A stretch of DNA of 35,850 bases from an uncultured Bacteroidales bacterium (GTDB taxonomy: Bacteria; Bacteroidota; Bacteroidia; Bacteroidales; FEN-979), in NCBI GenBank assembly GCA_903875045.1, contig CAIQUS010000198.1:1-35850 (forward strand), read 5' to 3'. A program made the position numbers and the translations under genes. Positions within the stretch are counted from its first letter, which is position 1. The number at the start of each line of letters is the position of its first letter. The notes below the pieces were generated by a model. That model ran no database searches. It was not told where the DNA came from and was given only the letters and a program-made list of their open reading frames with translations. Positions 33,674-35,850 of the stretch are shown piece after piece.

Positions 33674-33916
33674 TTAAATGGTGTTCTTCCTTCGCTTTGC
33701 ATTAAGCAGCTTCCAGCTGCCAAAACCTGCTACCATTGCCAGGGTAAGGACAAGGCCTGCATCGATGGGGGCACCACCTCCGGGACCTTTATTGGATGCG
33801 GAACCCTTATCGCCGGAAGGAGGAGGCGGCGGCGCCTGGGCCAGCCCGCTTTGGGCAATTGCCATACAACAGAGCAGAAACAAAGAAAGCAGGAGGGAAT
33901 TGAGTGTTTTTTTCAT
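33674..33916 (-). CDS. PID-CTERM-like small surface protein
   Basis: An 80-residue protein: signal peptide MKKTLNSLLLSLFLLCC to GLAQ, a short linker of prolines and glycines (PPPPPSGDKGS), the tripartite end GGGAPIDAGLV, a transmembrane-length hydrophobic stretch and the basic LLNAKRRKN. This matches the PID-CTERM sorting signal described in Bacteroidota (motif GAPID, helix, basic cluster), where nearly all of the mature protein is the linker. Such proteins are thought to be processed by a dedicated envelope protease. The gene lies 11 nt downstream of a T9SS gene, suggesting co-transcription. No sorting enzyme is encoded in the window. Confidence 0.75.
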   Translation of the reverse strand: MKKTLNSLLLSLFLLCCMAIAQSGLAQAPPPPPSGDKGSASNKGPGGGAPIDAGLVLTLAMVAGFGSWKLLNAKRRKNTI

Positions 33917-33927
33917 GATATTGGAAG

Positions 33928-35850
33928 TTACTTATTAATAAAAATTTTTACTGAGCTGGTCTGATCGCTGGTGACCACTTTTACCAGATAATAGCCGGTA
34001 CCGGTATTCAGGGTTATTTTTGTAAGGTTTCCGGTCAGTTTCTGTTGTTGAATGAGCTGTCCCATCATGTTATATACAAAAACTTCGCCTGAGAGGAGCG
34101 TTCCGGCTTTGTCACTGATTAAGATGGTGTTGTTTGCCGAAATGACCGAAATGGGCCGGGTGTTGCTGGTTTCGCCGATTCCGACATGGCTGAAAGTCAA
34201 CAGAAAACGACCGGGAGGATCACCGGCAGCCGAAGTGAATGCATAAACCGGATCCACAGTGAGATCCTGTGTAATATTTGTTTTCAGGTCTTTCAGGAAA
34301 ACAGGACCGTTGATGTTTGATATTGCTTTGGCCCGGATGGTAAAACTGATGCCATCGTTCCTGATAAAATCAAGTGGTATCTGAACAGTTTCTCCGACTT
34401 CAGGCAATGTATTGGTTGAAAGCTGGTCACTACCGGCCACTGAATAAAACTGAGGTGCATAACCGGCCAGAAAATGTGAATCAAAGGCAGGATCAAATCC
34501 CGGGGTTGCTGCGTTGTCGAACCGGATAGTATTTTCCTGGGCGGTTTGACCGGCAGGATCGGCAGCAACCAGGACGATGGCCGGGTTTTCTGTTGATTTA
34601 TACCATGGAGTTGCATTGTGAACGCGGGCAGCCGCTGGTATAGTTATAGAGGCCGGTGATCCTGAAAGTACCTGGACCATAAATCCATTCAATGCCGGAA
34701 TATAACCGTTGGGTGCAATGTCAACATAAGCAGCGCCGGCCTCATCCCAAATTTTAGCAATGCCGGCAATATAAGCAGGAATAGTCCAGTTGGTCCCGTC
34801 ATTCCACTTCAGTGCACTGGTGAACGGGTTTCCAACCAGGTTCCAGCCGTTGTAGCTGCCGCCAGTCCGGGTTAGTCCGGTTACATTGACATTATCTTTA
34901 TTAAGCGTGCCGGTAAAGCGTTTGGTATCTGTGGCAGCATATTCGACAAGATAGCCTTTCCCGGGTATAAAATCATTCCCGCCATTGGCATCATTCCATG
35001 TCGGATAAGTTGTGGTATTTTTGAAATTCACCCAGATGCTGGTTGGCTCCCACCATGTATAGAAATCGTAATCTGTTGAGACCAGGTTGGTAAATGCAGG
35101 AGCAATGGCTTGTGCAGCAACCGGTGATGAGAGAAAGTGCCATCCGTGGAGAGACGAGCCCCATGCAGCAATGTCGCGTTCAACTGTAGCGGCCACACCG
35201 GCTGAGTTCTGAATAAGCGAGCCTCCCGGTCTGATGACCAAACCGGTTACGGTGGCATTGTTGGTGAGAGACCCCAGAATCGAGGCCTGGCAACTATTGC
35301 CGATTGTCAGCACCGTTGAAACCGGAATATCAAGTGCTGTGCCGGGTGATGTTGACAGCAATTCTTTTACCGTCAAATTATTTCCTATGGTCACCAAACC
35401 GGAAGAGGTTCGGTCTATGGTCAGATTTTTCAAGACATTGGTTGTTCCCGGCGTAGTTTGATCGAATTTGACCGTGCCAAAGTTTCCGGTTCCCAATATT
35501 GATAAAACGGAAGTTGAAGAACCTCTGATGACGCCGGGTGTTGCAATTAAACTGTTATAAGTGGAAGACACACCTGCTTGTCCCAGTGTAAGGGTAAATC
35601 CATTCAGATCCAGAACACTTGAACTGCCTTCAATCTCCATGGCATTACCCCCTGTTGGTCCGGCACAGGTCAGGTTGCTCATCATTTTTACAAATCCTCC
35701 GGATTTACTGATTCTGACATACGACAGGTCGAAAGTTCCGGAACCACTTATTTCCTGCAGATTGCCGCCATTAAAAAAGACCGCCCGGTTGTTTGCATTA
35801 AAGGTGCCGTTATCGGTCAGATTGCCCTGAATTTTCAGATCACCGCCAAC
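33928..35850 (-). CDS. T9SS protein, 5' end beyond the window
   Basis: The frame stays open from the window edge through the first internal ATG (35685), so the gene is truncated at its 5' end by the window boundary. At least 640 residues are present. The visible N-terminal part is a series of beta-solenoid-like rungs (GDLKIQGNLTDNGTFNANN, GSGTFDLSYVRIS, DLNGFTLTLG), as in repetitive Bacteroidota adhesins. A middle domain (HGWHFLSSPVAAQAI, YNGWNLVGNPFTSALKW, GKGYLVEYAAT) is the common Fn3/beta-sandwich block. The C-terminus is a T9SS type A domain (ISDKAGTLLSGEVFVYNMMG, GYYLVKVVT, KIFINK). A surface adhesin or matrix protein is likely. The PID-CTERM gene follows at 11 nt. Confidence 0.85.
   Translation of the reverse strand, partial: VGGDLKIQGNLTDNGTFNANNRAVFFNGGNLQEISGSGTFDLSYVRISKSGGFVKMMSNLTCAGPTGGNAMEIEGSSSVLDLNGFTLTLGQAGVSSTYNSLIATPGVIRGSSTSVLSILGTGNFGTVKFDQTTPGTTNVLKNLTIDRTSSGLVTIGNNLTVKELLSTSPGTALDIPVSTVLTIGNSCQASILGSLTNNATVTGLVIRPGGSLIQNSAGVAATVERDIAAWGSSLHGWHFLSSPVAAQAIAPAFTNLVSTDYDFYTWWEPTSIWVNFKNTTTYPTWNDANGGNDFIPGKGYLVEYAATDTKRFTGTLNKDNVNVTGLTRTGGSYNGWNLVGNPFTSALKWNDGTNWTIPAYIAGIAKIWDEAGAAYVDIAPNGYIPALNGFMVQVLSGSPASITIPAAARVHNATPWYKSTENPAIVLVAADPAGQTAQENTIRFDNAATPGFDPAFDSHFLAGYAPQFYSVAGSDQLSTNTLPEVGETVQIPLDFIRNDGISFTIRAKAISNINGPVFLKDLKTNITQDLTVDPVYAFTSAAGDPPGRFLLTFSHVGIGETSNTRPISVISANNTILISDKAGTLLSGEVFVYNMMGQLIQQQKLTGNLTKITLNTGTGYYLVKVVTSDQTSSVKIFINK

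Overview
The window looks like a chromosomal segment from a member of the Bacteroidota, most likely an environmental Bacteroidales-type organism. Six proteins end in type IX secretion (T9SS) type A C-terminal sorting domains. Two proteins carry FISUMP (Fibrobacter succinogenes major paralogous) domains, and there is an ORF6N-domain protein and a PID-CTERM-like protein. Candidate promoters follow the Bacteroidota -7 pattern TAnnTTTG, and Shine-Dalgarno sequences are mostly weak.

The left 4.4 kb is a graveyard of mobile DNA. A fragment of an M1-type aminopeptidase gene runs into the 3' end of a group II intron (domains V and VI), then into a cluster of short palindromic repeats. After a small orphan ORF comes a FISUMP gene lying between two ~190-bp direct repeats. 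Each repeat carries the 3' end of a tyrosine-recombinase gene. The second abuts the 3' half of a tRNA-Met(CAU), a classic integration site, followed by a terminator. A second ~80-bp repeat family (terminator plus paired CAGGTTTT boxes) flanks an MntA-HepT toxin-antitoxin pair. This is best read as nested integrative-element scars at a tRNA site.

From 4.4 to 11.9 kb lie mostly secreted proteins: a T9SS protein with YD-like repeats, a stand-alone RNA polymerase alpha-CTD-like protein, a LamG-FISUMP protein, a MORN-repeat protein, a lipocalin-like lipoprotein, and an Omp28-like T9SS protein with a thioredoxin-type CxxC. The last is bracketed by a duplicated 3' end of the lipoprotein gene.

From 11.9 to 15.3 kb is a two-gene polar amino-acid ABC importer. 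One protein fuses a lipoprotein anchor, a split binding-protein domain, a complete binding-protein domain and the permease. The other is an ATPase with an extra C-terminal domain resembling a degenerate anti-sigma/HATPase fold.

From 15.5 kb to the end are a T9SS beta-propeller protein, an Asp-box (sortilin/VPS10-like) protein with a LolA-like partner, a PKD-type T9SS adhesin, an ORF6N DNA-binding protein with a 31-nt palindrome in its coding sequence, a lipase-like lipoprotein, an ankyrin-WD40 protein that seems to have lost a C-terminal effector domain, a redoxin-T9SS protein, a zinc phospholipase C/P1-nuclease-like protein with a barrel-like C-terminus, a uracil permease, the PID-CTERM protein, and a 5'-truncated T9SS protein. 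Almost everything is cell-envelope or secreted; housekeeping genes are nearly absent.
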